A stretch of DNA of 64,000 nucleotides, from assembly GCA_024233345.1 (NCBI GenBank), contig JACKPT010000003.1:124001-188000 (forward strand), in the 5' to 3' direction. A program made the position numbers and the translations under genes. This stretch comes from Verrucomicrobiota bacterium (GTDB taxonomy: Bacteria; Verrucomicrobiota; Kiritimatiellia; CAIVKH01). Below the pieces are notes generated by a model. The model made no database searches. It saw only the letters and a program-made list of their open reading frames with translations, and was not told the DNA's origin. Below, piece after piece: positions 17,762 through 26,431 of the stretch. The stretch's first letter is position 1, and every line of letters begins with the position of its first letter.

Positions 17762-20700
17762 CTATGATTCAAATTCCGAGATCCGGAATTTCAGCGTTCT
17801 GCTGTTCTCCGTGATCGTGCGGGTAGTGGCCTCATCGATGCCGTCGGGTATTTCAGCCTGGATCTCCAACGATACTTGGACGCTGGCGCCAATCTTGGCT
17901 GTCAAATGACGGACGACTTCTTCGGCAATTCGCGCGGCATCGCGGCTGATCCGCATCGAGTCGAGCTCGACCCGACCATGATAATGCTTCGGCTGAACCT
18001 TTGCGGGTGTCTCGGATTCGGTTTGCTCGGTAGCGGTATTGAAAACCCGGCCAATAATCTCTCTGCCAGAGCCGCGTTCTGCAGATGCCTTGGCTGCTTC
18101 CGCATCTTTCTCCATTTGCTCGGATGCAACATCCGGTTTGACAATCAGACCGTGGTCGTCAGGATCAAGGGTCAGTAATTTGCCGACGGTCAGACCCCGA
18201 TACCTTTTTAGCTCCTCGTCGTAGCTGTCGGCGTAGGCAAAGCCATCCATCTGCCAGCTTGTCATGGTCACGCCCTCGACAAGCGCGTCCATAAGTACAT
18301 GGGGGGCGGTCAAGCGCGGCAGGTAGAGGTACTTGGCAAAATCATCGACCAGCTTCCTGACCGCGACATGCTTTCCACGCCACAACGGCACATTGTCCAT
18401 TTCGATCCGCAAGGTCGAAGGTGCCAGCCGGTTGCGAAGGAGATCGTCGAGTTTCAGTTTGGCTGCAACCCGTTCGGCAAGGTGCCCAGGCCCCTGGATG
18501 CGCTTGTCCTGCCATTCGACTTTGGGATCCGACTTGTCCTGCGATGGAGTAATCAACCAGCAATAGGCCTCGGAAAGTCTCGCCACCGATGCCTTTTTGA
18601 AATCCGCCACCTTGGCATCGACGTGGCGACGCTGGGCTCGTGTCAGGTCCAGTTCCTCTTCCCTCTCCAGGATTCGCTTCCATGCCATGTACAACCGGAC
18701 GGACTGAGAGAATTCGTCGAAACGTGTCGCGTCCGCGGCCACAAAGACCAGGGTGTTGGTATAGGACCGGGCACGATTGCCCCGTTTTGCCAGAATCTTC
18801 CGGCACATCTCCATGGCCGGAGAATTCTTCTGTCCCTTGGAGTGTAGATAATCCGGCCCCAGCACCACCAGGCGTGTGGCAAGCTCATCCGGAATATCGT
18901 CGGTCGATTCCGGGGCAAGATGGACCTGTTTGAAGTCGCCCCGTGCATCCAGATCGACTTCCAGGAACTTGACGATCTCTGCCATGACCAGGTCGGGCTT
19001 TTCGCGAAAGCGTTGCGCTTCTTGGTCGGCCACGCTGTTCAGGCTGGGCGAGGTCGAAAACTTGTAGCGCGAGCCGTCTTCGTAAAGGAACGTTCCGAGG
19101 TTGGCAAGTTTCTTGAGCGCATCGGTGAAGATCGCCACCGTTTCGCCTGGTTGTGAGCATCCCAGCTTGATGTGCTGCTCATCCAACCCGCTGTGCGCGG
19201 CCTTCAGTGTCGGGGCGGATCCGAGAAAGATCGTGCGCGCCACGCGGCGCGACGCGGAATAACGCCCGAGGTTGGTGTTCTCCCGGTCGATCTGCAGAGG
19301 CACGCTGTTGGCGCCATCGATGTCCTTTTCGATGACCGGCACCCAGTTTTCGTCGAGGTAGCGGGTAAGTTCGTTTTGAACCGTCGGGGTTTCAATCGGC
19401 ACCAGCGCGGGAAGGATCAGCAGGCTTGAGTCGTTGCTTTCCCAGAGCGAGTGAACTACGGCCGCCATCAGGCGCAGGACTCCGCGCGTTCGCTGAAATT
19501 TGATCAAGCTGGCCCAGTCCGTATAGAGCCGGTCGAACAGCTCGGGATGGATGGGGTATGCGTTCTTGATCCGGGTTTCGTAGTCGCCGCGACGGCAGTC
19601 CGCCGGGAACTCCGCCTTTTGTTCGGCATACATCTCCACGAAGGCCCGAGCCACGGTGTCGCGATGTTTGTACAGTTCCGGCGAGGCAATCGGATTGAAC
19701 AACCGTCGCCGCACGATCTCGTAGCTCTCCTCCTGCGTCGCGGCTCGCCACGGAGAATCCTTACGGCCGACCACATTACGCAAACGCCGCAAGGCTTCCT
19801 GGCCTCGCTGTCCCCCGACTTCGATCAGGTTCGATTCGTCCTGACCCGGACTGGCAGTGGCGGAATCCGACGCGGGCAGGCTGACCACAAGCAGGGCATT
19901 GCCGATGGTGGAAACCACCTCGGTCAGGGCCTGGGCGAAGGTGAACTGGGTATCAAAGGATCCGGCCGGTAGATCGGCCTCGTCATGGAGCTGCCGGGCA
20001 TAGGCAACCCACTCATCAATCAGAATCATGACCGGGCCATAGTCCTTAAACAGCTTGCGTAGCGACTCGTCATTCGGGTTCGTCGCGGTCAGGTCAGCCT
20101 TGGCTACGAGATCATACCCTTTGCGCCCGCCGAGCTGCCAGGCCATCTCGCCCCAGAGTGTGCGTACCTCGGTGCCGTCCTCCTTGATGATCGGATCGCC
20201 GGGGGAAAGCCGTGTGCCGACCAGCACCGCGCACTTGACCGGAGGCAGGGACGACACCCTGGTTTCCTCCAGTACCGGTTCCATTCCGGGCAGGCTTGTC
20301 AACGGATGGCCCGAGCAGAGGTGATAGAGTGCCAGCATGGAATGGGTTTTGCCGCCGCCGAAATTGGTCTGGAGCTGGGTCACCGGATCGCCGCCGCCGC
20401 CTGAGAGGCGCTTGAGGGCGGATGAGAGAAGCTGTTTCAGGCCGCTGGTGATGTAGGTGCGTCGGAAGAACTCGACCGGATCGCCATATTCCGGTGAGGT
20501 TTCCTCGGGGTGGCAATAGACCTGCCAGAGGTCGGCGGCGAACTCGGCCTTCTTGTAGTTGCCTTTGGCCACATCGGAATGGGGGGAAACCACATCCCTC
20601 CATGGTTTCAGGTTGGAGGACGGCTGGCCCTTGACCGGCGAGCGGGAGGCCTTGCGTTTTTCCCAACGCGCCTGCTCGTCAAACTGCAGTCGAAGGACTT

Positions 20701-21112
20701 CCGACGCCATGCGATTCAGGGTTTCCGCTTCCGGCGATGAAATGGCCGTGGCCAGTCGCATCATGCTGTCGAGGGCACGGTGGGTATCAGGATAGGTAAA
20801 GTTCGCGGTCTGCTCATGGGCGTGGGCGTTGCGGACCTCGATCAGCTCGTGGACGAGGCTCCGCTCTGCGCCGCCGAGCGTGCGCTGAAACGTATCGCCC
20901 CAGAACTTGATCATCGCGCTGAGGCAGAACTGCGTATCCCAACGCTCCGGTTCTTCTTCCAGCTTGCGCCGATTCTCGGCGAAGGCCCGTCGCAGGGCGT
21001 TGGGAAGGTCCTTGCCGTAGGTCTGTTTCAGCTCGCGTTCCACATAGGACCGGAGAGCCTTGGCCAGGAGCTGTAGGCCTTCGTCGATTCGTTCTCTATT
21101 CGTTTTTGCCAT
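17762..21112 (-). CDS. DUF499 AAA ATPase with N-terminal Swt1-like HEPN domain
   Basis: A 1116-residue protein. The N-terminal helical domain (about 1-130) resembles Swt1-type HEPN domains and carries RNAHAH (about 94-99), a good match to the R-X4-H catalytic motif of HEPN ribonucleases. The ATPase core has the Walker A NFGGGKTHSML (about 250) and Walker B MILIDEWVAYAR (about 363), as in DUF499 proteins. A long C-terminal half follows, including VAIFTDALKKLANLG and an alpha/beta tail. DUF499 ATPases are recurrent partners of DUF1156 methyltransferases and Snf2 helicases in defence islands, which is the context here. It starts 26 bp after the methyltransferase stop. It is the last gene of the packed run and is predicted to couple ATP hydrolysis to restriction or an RNase output. 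Confidence 0.85.
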   Translation of the reverse strand: MAKTNRERIDEGLQLLAKALRSYVERELKQTYGKDLPNALRRAFAENRRKLEEEPERWDTQFCLSAMIKFWGDTFQRTLGGAERSLVHELIEVRNAHAHEQTANFTYPDTHRALDSMMRLATAISSPEAETLNRMASEVLRLQFDEQARWEKRKASRSPVKGQPSSNLKPWRDVVSPHSDVAKGNYKKAEFAADLWQVYCHPEETSPEYGDPVEFFRRTYITSGLKQLLSSALKRLSGGGGDPVTQLQTNFGGGKTHSMLALYHLCSGHPLTSLPGMEPVLEETRVSSLPPVKCAVLVGTRLSPGDPIIKEDGTEVRTLWGEMAWQLGGRKGYDLVAKADLTATNPNDESLRKLFKDYGPVMILIDEWVAYARQLHDEADLPAGSFDTQFTFAQALTEVVSTIGNALLVVSLPASDSATASPGQDESNLIEVGGQRGQEALRRLRNVVGRKDSPWRAATQEESYEIVRRRLFNPIASPELYKHRDTVARAFVEMYAEQKAEFPADCRRGDYETRIKNAYPIHPELFDRLYTDWASLIKFQRTRGVLRLMAAVVHSLWESNDSSLLILPALVPIETPTVQNELTRYLDENWVPVIEKDIDGANSVPLQIDRENTNLGRYSASRRVARTIFLGSAPTLKAAHSGLDEQHIKLGCSQPGETVAIFTDALKKLANLGTFLYEDGSRYKFSTSPSLNSVADQEAQRFREKPDLVMAEIVKFLEVDLDARGDFKQVHLAPESTDDIPDELATRLVVLGPDYLHSKGQKNSPAMEMCRKILAKRGNRARSYTNTLVFVAADATRFDEFSQSVRLYMAWKRILEREEELDLTRAQRRHVDAKVADFKKASVARLSEAYCWLITPSQDKSDPKVEWQDKRIQGPGHLAERVAAKLKLDDLLRNRLAPSTLRIEMDNVPLWRGKHVAVRKLVDDFAKYLYLPRLTAPHVLMDALVEGVTMTSWQMDGFAYADSYDEELKRYRGLTVGKLLTLDPDDHGLIVKPDVASEQMEKDAEAAKASAERGSGREIIGRVFNTATEQTESETPAKVQPKHYHGRVELDSMRISRDAARIAEEVVRHLTAKIGASVQVSLEIQAEIPDGIDEATTRTITENSRTLKFRISEFES

Positions 21113-21138
21113 GTTCGTCCCCGATCAATTGAAACCAC

Positions 21139-23961
21139 TTACAAATCAAGTTCCCCCTGATCCGACCTCGGCTTGGGCACATCCTGCGAGGCCTGTTCGA
21201 TGGCCGGCCAGGACGTGACCAGGGCGTTGAAGCCGAGGGCGTCCTTGGCCCAGCCCTTCTTCTCGCAGGTCTGGAACATCAGGTAGGCCAGTTCCTTGAT
21301 CGCCGGGGGCATCAGGCCGGACCGGCGATGGATCGCGGCGAGCAGGTTCGCCGCTCGCGACTCACCGCCCTGCCGCAGAGCCCGCACCAGGTGCGCGGTG
21401 CATTCCCAGATGCTGATCCGGCTATCGGTTTCCGGGTTCCATTCGGCCTGCAATTCCTCGTTCCGCAACAACCGCGCCTTGCCGCCCTTGGCGAACAGGA
21501 TGCCGCCCTCGACGAGGCCCTGAACGCTGATCGCCTGAGCGACCGCCAATTCTTCGGCCGACCCGTACGGGCCTTCCTCATATCCATGCTGGCGGAACCA
21601 GGTGACCGCCCAGCGGGTGTCGGAATCGAAATCGTTTTCCTGCTCGTCCAGTGTCTCGCCAAGGACCTGGTTGATGAGCTGAAGCGCGGTGCGAACCGAA
21701 AGCCGATCGCCGTCCGCCTCGATCACCTTGCTGTACTTCGAGTAGATCGCCATCCCGGGCCCGATCGAGGCCTGGGCGAGGTCCACCGGGGCGATGTTCG
21801 CGAACTGGAGCTTCCGCACCGCGTCCGGCAGCTCCCGCTGTAGGGCCTGGCGGAAATTGTGCCGCGTCGCTGATGGGGCATCCGGGTCGCGCGAGCGGCA
21901 GGCCAGCACAATGTAGGAAGCGAGGGCATTCGAGCCCATCGCCCTCATGCGCCACTGCTGGGACGCACGGACCGGCCATGTCGCGGTGATCTGGAATCCG
22001 CTGGTGATCAGCGCCTCCAGCAGCGTCTCCCACCCCGTGGTCAGCGTGACCTTTTCATCGTCATCGTCTTCCTTACCCGCCTCTTCGTCGGACTGTTTAA
22101 ACGCATAGTAAACGGTAAGAGGGAAGCGCGGGTCCATCGCCTGGCGAAACCGGTCAAACGCCTCGCGGAATCCGCTTTCGAAATGGTCCTTGGCGGCGAG
22201 CTTGTTGCCGTTGTAGCGCTCTGGGGCAGCGGTCAGTTCCTCCATTTTCGGAACGAGCATCGTTCCGAATAAGTCTCGTTGAATGTCGCCAAGTGTCCGG
22301 CGCAGCCACACATAGAAAAAATCACTGAGGCCCGCGTAACTAATATTGTCGTAGTAAGGTGGGTCGGTGCTGACGAGTAGTTTTCCGTTTAGGTTTGGGT
22401 CAATCTTTGTTGCATCCTGCTGTCTTGCACATCCTGCCAGCTGGCTGTGCGCCGGAATCGTCTCAATGGCGTCGGCACAAATGTGAGTTGCGTTGTGCCA
22501 GCATATCGCACGATTTCCGAGAACATTGGCCTCTGTGTAGTCCCATACCATGGGTATTGCCTGACGACCAAACAAGTGCATCTGTTGCTCGCCACTGGGC
22601 TTCCAAGTGCTGAGTCCGCAATTGAAATCCGCGCACCTGTCGAGAGCGAAGCCTAGAAATAATCTAATTGAGCATGCATACGATCTTGCATCATCATCAT
22701 TGAGCCCAGCTTGGTGCGCGTTGGAACATATGATTGCTTCAATGCCCTTTATCATATCGGCTATGTGAAGCTGAGTCACTAGTTGCCGTGGGCTGAAAAG
22801 ATCCCGGAACTCAGTCAGCCCGTAATTTTTGCACCATATATTCCTGGGATCATGAGCAAGCTCCTCCGTGGGTTCGTCCGGCTTTACGATTCCCTCGACA
22901 AGGTTCTGATGTTCGTCTTGAGCGGGAAGATAGACTCTGCCGCGACCGCTCGACGTAACGATGGCAACGAGGCGGGAGCCGATTCGCCCGGCCTTACCCT
23001 CGGCCTGTAGATGTTCTTCATCAATCGACGCCCCGGTGAGCAGGCATTCAAATCTCGCTCCCCGTCCTGTCTTGGTTCCGGCGCGCACGGCTTTGGGGTC
23101 AGGCGGCGGGCCACTCATGACTTTGAAGCTGTAAGTATTGGTTTCCTTGTCCACTTCCGGGCTTAACCAGTGACCATCGCCCTTCGTGGACAACCAGTAG
23201 GTGGAAAGAAGCGGCACATGTGCACCCTTAGCAATCGGATTCGGGCTCGCCACCGTCCTCGCCCAGATCCACGCGATGACCTCATCTTCGCCGCCGCCGA
23301 GTTCTTTCGGGAGTTTGGCTTTGGGGTAGAGGTGACCGATCTTCTCCTTTGCCTGTTTCAGGATATCCGCACCATAGCGCCGGACGTCCTCGGCGAGGCC
23401 GGATGCGCCGCGCCAGTGGTCCTGGGTCACGTGATCCTTGCGGGCTTCGGGGTGAACAGGCGGGTGGTTGAGCCAGCGGGGCACGATTTCGAGACAGGCC
23501 TTGTTGATGAGGACCGCGACCGGATTCAGATCGCTGGCATGGGCCTTGAATCCCATGCGGTGGGCTTCGAGCGGGATCGAACCACCGCCGGCGAAGGGGT
23601 CGAGCACCTCGGGCAGCTTGCCGTCGCAGCACCGTTTCATTTCCTTCAGAGCCTCGGCATAGATTTCTGGGTGCTCATGCATCTTCTTCGTCATGAGCCT
23701 GCGGATGATCCCGAACAGCCGCTCCCGCTCCGCGTCCTGTTCCTCCTCCGACTTGTCGGCAAACCGTGGGTCACTCGTCGGATCATCCACCACCGATGCA
23801 AATAACACTGCCCGCGCCGTCGGCAGCGGCAATCGAGCCCACCAATGATGAATCCCCTTCGGATGCGCCCCAATCCCCGGCATCTTGTCATACGCCGACG
23901 CATCGTTGATCTCAACGAGGGGCAGGGCGACTTCAATCAGTTTTTTGCGGTGGTCGGTCAC
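21139..23961 (-). CDS. DUF1156 adenine-specific DNA methyltransferase
   Basis: A 940-residue DNA methyltransferase of the DUF1156 (COG1743-like) family. The N-terminal DUF1156 block (LIEVALPLVEINDASAYDK, GIHHWWARLPL) is followed by the SAM-binding motif LDPFAGGGSIPLEAHRMG (about 120-137) and the catalytic motif STDPPYYDNISYAGLSDFF (about 532), the N6-adenine/N4-cytosine DPPY type. An acidic Asp/Glu patch precedes the C-terminal part. GC content is uneven: hand counts give 62-68% in sampled lines near both ends but 43-50% at about 22380-22740, which suggests a recombined central segment. It begins 7 bp after the four-TM effector gene and ends 26 bp before the DUF499 gene. It is expected to mark host DNA for the associated defence system. 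Confidence 0.9.
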   Translation of the reverse strand: MTDHRKKLIEVALPLVEINDASAYDKMPGIGAHPKGIHHWWARLPLPTARAVLFASVVDDPTSDPRFADKSEEEQDAERERLFGIIRRLMTKKMHEHPEIYAEALKEMKRCCDGKLPEVLDPFAGGGSIPLEAHRMGFKAHASDLNPVAVLINKACLEIVPRWLNHPPVHPEARKDHVTQDHWRGASGLAEDVRRYGADILKQAKEKIGHLYPKAKLPKELGGGEDEVIAWIWARTVASPNPIAKGAHVPLLSTYWLSTKGDGHWLSPEVDKETNTYSFKVMSGPPPDPKAVRAGTKTGRGARFECLLTGASIDEEHLQAEGKAGRIGSRLVAIVTSSGRGRVYLPAQDEHQNLVEGIVKPDEPTEELAHDPRNIWCKNYGLTEFRDLFSPRQLVTQLHIADMIKGIEAIICSNAHQAGLNDDDARSYACSIRLFLGFALDRCADFNCGLSTWKPSGEQQMHLFGRQAIPMVWDYTEANVLGNRAICWHNATHICADAIETIPAHSQLAGCARQQDATKIDPNLNGKLLVSTDPPYYDNISYAGLSDFFYVWLRRTLGDIQRDLFGTMLVPKMEELTAAPERYNGNKLAAKDHFESGFREAFDRFRQAMDPRFPLTVYYAFKQSDEEAGKEDDDDEKVTLTTGWETLLEALITSGFQITATWPVRASQQWRMRAMGSNALASYIVLACRSRDPDAPSATRHNFRQALQRELPDAVRKLQFANIAPVDLAQASIGPGMAIYSKYSKVIEADGDRLSVRTALQLINQVLGETLDEQENDFDSDTRWAVTWFRQHGYEEGPYGSAEELAVAQAISVQGLVEGGILFAKGGKARLLRNEELQAEWNPETDSRISIWECTAHLVRALRQGGESRAANLLAAIHRRSGLMPPAIKELAYLMFQTCEKKGWAKDALGFNALVTSWPAIEQASQDVPKPRSDQGELDL

Positions 23962-23968
23962 TATTGTC

Positions 23969-24772
23969 TCATGCTCCTGAGGGGGTACGCATCATTTTGA
24001 GATCAGTGCGTATTCTGATCCACTCTGCAGTCAGAGACTCGTTAACTTTATCAAATATCTTGGTAGATAGTAATGCTCCAGCGGATGACTTGGCACCTTC
24101 ATAACTGGCGAATGAATCCAGTATGTTTGCGACGGCCCGTGGGTCGTCAGGATCAATATCATGCAGAAAATGCTGGTGAAGCTGATCAAATACCTTTTCT
24201 TGTCTGAATCGAAGGCATTCAAGGGTGAGCCACCCCGCAATTATTTCACCAGAGAAGACAAGCTGGGTGATCCATGTCAAAAGCTCTAGGTTGTGATGTC
24301 GTAGAGAAAAAGCAAAGAGCCATAGCAGAAGGTATGCGCCGATAATCCATCGTTTCGAAACCAGCATACGGCTAGCAATCTCTTTGCTGAACAGAGAATT
24401 TTCGAATACGTCCGCGCCAAGCCGCCTTATCGAGGGGGGGTAGTCATTATTGTAATAGTTCTTGGTCCGCTCGTGGGTGAGGCGTGTACCAAGGGCATCA
24501 GACAAGAGCTGCTGTCGCCTGACTCTTTCAGCGCGCGGGACTAGGTAGAACCTACAAACCTGCTGCAGAGAAAAATACACAAGCGTGATGCAAAGGAATG
24601 TGGCGATTAAGATTTCCTCATACGACTCGTCCGAAAGCGTTGCCACATAAGGTATGGCCAGTGACACAACTGCTATGATCCAAAATAAAACGGAGCTGGC
24701 ATGCGTTATACGCCTTGCTGCATTGTAGTATATCGAGACCTCGTCGGTCCTCTCCGTGTTGTTGACGGTCAT
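23969..24772 (-). CDS. Four-TM putative effector next to a CD-NTase (SMODS-associated type)
   Basis: A 267-residue membrane protein with hydrophobic segments at about 26-45, 53-72, 143-157 and 162-184. Between the two pairs lies a conserved-looking cytoplasmic block (LSDALGTRLTHERTKNYYNN, RLGADVFENSLFSKEIASRM). Proteins of this plan encoded beside SMODS nucleotidyltransferases are thought to be membrane-disrupting effectors opened by a cyclic nucleotide; I recall the ENSFFS-like block from such neighbours, but the family name is not certain. The start ATG overlaps the nucleotidyltransferase stop by 4 bases (ATGA), so the two are translated together. GC (about 48% in a sampled line) is well below that of the flanking island genes, which points to separate acquisition. 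Confidence 0.7.
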   Translation of the reverse strand: MTVNNTERTDEVSIYYNAARRITHASSVLFWIIAVVSLAIPYVATLSDESYEEILIATFLCITLVYFSLQQVCRFYLVPRAERVRRQQLLSDALGTRLTHERTKNYYNNDYPPSIRRLGADVFENSLFSKEIASRMLVSKRWIIGAYLLLWLFAFSLRHHNLELLTWITQLVFSGEIIAGWLTLECLRFRQEKVFDQLHQHFLHDIDPDDPRAVANILDSFASYEGAKSSAGALLSTKIFDKVNESLTAEWIRIRTDLKMMRTPSGA

Positions 24773-25554
24773 AGTGGTGGAACAACCTTTTTGATTTCAA
24801 GTTCAGCCCAAGTTGGCATGCCTCTATCCTCGTAGTCCTGTGCCTTACGCGCATGTTCTTTTGCGCGCTCAACCTTGTCCTTTATGTACTGCGCCGTGTT
24901 GTATGAGCAACTGAAGCGTGACCAAAAATGATAAAAATAGTCCCTCAGAGTAGTACATGACCAATACAGGTCATTGACTATGTACTGTTCGAGATCAAAA
25001 GAGTAGAAGGCGTGACCGTTCCGAGCATTCCAATATTTGACTAATCGAACCAGGGGCTTAATCTGGTAGTTCTCGCCTTTGTTCTTATCCTGAATCTTTT
25101 GATCGGCGGTCGTGGGGTCCGTTGACATCCAATCGGACCAATGTGACTTCGGTGACGGAATCTGATAGCCATAATTGTATATTGCGGGGACGAGTTCAAA
25201 ATTTATATGATTAAGTGATAAGATAATCGTCGGACTGGATTGAGCAATGTCAGACCGCGAGTACTTTGTTTCAGCAAATCGCTTAAGGCGATCCAGATAT
25301 GTTTGCGGCTTTTTCTGATCTACCGACGTGTCGAATACAACCATATAATCTATGTCGGATTTGCCGTCTGCCTTTCTCGGCAGGATAGTGCCGCGGGTGC
25401 TCGAGCCGAATTGAAGCGAATTGGAAATATCAGAACCGAAATGCACAGCGAGCCGTGTCGACAGGGTTGAAATAGATCGGGCAATACTATCTTTCTCGAG
25501 GGAGGATAGTACGAGGTCACTTGCTAGTGTTGACAGATAAGTCCCGACGGTCAT
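24769..25554 (-). CDS. SMODS/CD-NTase-like nucleotidyltransferase
   Basis: A 261-residue nucleotidyltransferase of the polymerase-beta fold in the SMODS (CD-NTase) class. GSSTRGT at 50-56 and SDIDYMVVFD at 66-75 give the nucleotide-binding loop and two metal-binding Asp (67, 69); Glu120 in HINFELVPA supplies the third carboxylate. CD-NTases make cyclic di- or trinucleotides on phage sensing. With the four-TM gene it forms a minimal CBASS-like pair, without Cap2/Cap3 or HORMA/TRIP13 genes. ATG 25554 is used; a GTG one codon earlier is possible. It lies within a few bases of the SecB-like stop. Parts of the gene fall to about 38% GC, the lowest in the island. Confidence 0.82.
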   Translation of the reverse strand: MTVGTYLSTLASDLVLSSLEKDSIARSISTLSTRLAVHFGSDISNSLQFGSSTRGTILPRKADGKSDIDYMVVFDTSVDQKKPQTYLDRLKRFAETKYSRSDIAQSSPTIILSLNHINFELVPAIYNYGYQIPSPKSHWSDWMSTDPTTADQKIQDKNKGENYQIKPLVRLVKYWNARNGHAFYSFDLEQYIVNDLYWSCTTLRDYFYHFWSRFSCSYNTAQYIKDKVERAKEHARKAQDYEDRGMPTWAELEIKKVVPPL

Positions 25555-25558
25555 CACA

Positions 25559-26014
25559 TCACCGTTTCTTTTTAATATTCTGAGCAGCCCTTGTTTTTTC
25601 GCGCGTCTTTGTCGTCAGTTCATCCACAAACGTCACCGTCGGCAGGTTCACGGCGGGAAACGGGCCGCGGCTGGTGATGTTGGCTACCATTTCCCGGGCG
25701 GCGGCGTAGAGAACCGCCGGACCGTTGACCTTTACCAATGCCTCCACCTTCTCCTCCGGGTACTCGGCATCCACGGTCAGGAAGCCCACGACCTCGATCT
25801 CCCAGGTGTAGTGCGGAGTGCCCTCCTTTTTTCCGGCAACCCGCTTGAGTCCGAGGGTCAGCATGAACCTACGGGATTCTTCCTTGTGGCGTTTGCAGTC
25901 AATGCGATGCTTGAACACACCGGCATCAGCTTCGGCTGAGTCGACGTCGGCCGCCGCTTCTACGTTAACCCTGGTGAAATAGTGACACTCAAGCAACAGC
26001 GGCGAGGGAATCAT
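25559..26014 (-). CDS. SecB-like chaperone of a toxin-antitoxin-chaperone module
   Basis: A 151-residue SecB-like protein. The C-terminal part AREMVANITSRGPFPAVNLP (about 105-125) closely follows the SecB signature (AREC.T.M.SRGTFP..NL.P), and VVGFLTVDAEYPEE fits the SecB beta strand. In toxin-antitoxin-chaperone systems such a solitary SecB-like protein protects the antitoxin from degradation. ATG 26014 has AGGAG 7-8 bases upstream and overlaps the antitoxin gene by 26 bp, so it is coupled to it. The Lys/Arg-rich tail (TREKTRAAQNIKKKR) is longer than in housekeeping SecB, which usually ends acidic. It could be a second export SecB, but the neighbours argue for the TAC role. Confidence 0.82.
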   Translation of the reverse strand: MIPSPLLLECHYFTRVNVEAAADVDSAEADAGVFKHRIDCKRHKEESRRFMLTLGLKRVAGKKEGTPHYTWEIEVVGFLTVDAEYPEEKVEALVKVNGPAVLYAAAREMVANITSRGPFPAVNLPTVTFVDELTTKTREKTRAAQNIKKKR

Positions 26015-26420
26015 GATCCATCTCCTGATTGGCCGCAACAGCGCGGTAGTGTTGAGCGGTCGGCATTTCGGTGTAGAGGGGCCTGAACGACGTGACATGG
26101 CACGGTTCAAAATCGTCGAGCCAGTCGCTTGTCCGGACTGCCGCCACCTTAGGCTTGAGCTGGGGTTTGAATTCACACTCCAGCGCCATGGCAATCTTCA
26201 CCACGGATTCAAACGTGAAGTTGGTTGAACCCCGAAGAATCTTGGTGATGTAGGCGGGGCTCGTGCCGATGCGCCGGGCCAGCTCGGATCGGCTCATGCC
26301 TTGGTCGTCCATGATCTTCAGCATGTCTTCGGTGAAGCTTAGAACGGCGCCTTCAAGCCAGTATGCAGGATCTTTCCGTGCATCGGCAAAAAGACTCTTG
26401 AAGTCATATGTCTTATTCAT
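25989..26420 (-). CDS. HigA-like XRE antitoxin with extended C-terminal tail
   Basis: A 143-residue antitoxin with a helix-turn-helix at about 42-75 (MSRSELARRIGTSPAYITKI, then STNFTFESVVKIAMAL). It is followed by a tail of about 45 residues (KVAAVRTSDWLDDFEPCHV, RAVAANQEMDHDSLAAVA). Antitoxins of toxin-antitoxin-chaperone modules carry a C-terminal chaperone-addiction segment that makes them unstable without their SecB-like partner, and this tail fits that role. ATG 26420 is chosen because AAAGGG lies 6 bases upstream; ATG 26426 and TTG 26435 are alternatives. It follows the toxin gene by 11 bp and overlaps the chaperone gene. The likely DNA target is the palindrome at 26841-26856. Confidence 0.85.
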   Translation of the reverse strand: MNKTYDFKSLFADARKDPAYWLEGAVLSFTEDMLKIMDDQGMSRSELARRIGTSPAYITKILRGSTNFTFESVVKIAMALECEFKPQLKPKVAAVRTSDWLDDFEPCHVTSFRPLYTEMPTAQHYRAVAANQEMDHDSLAAVA

Positions 26421-26431
26421 CTTCATCCCTT

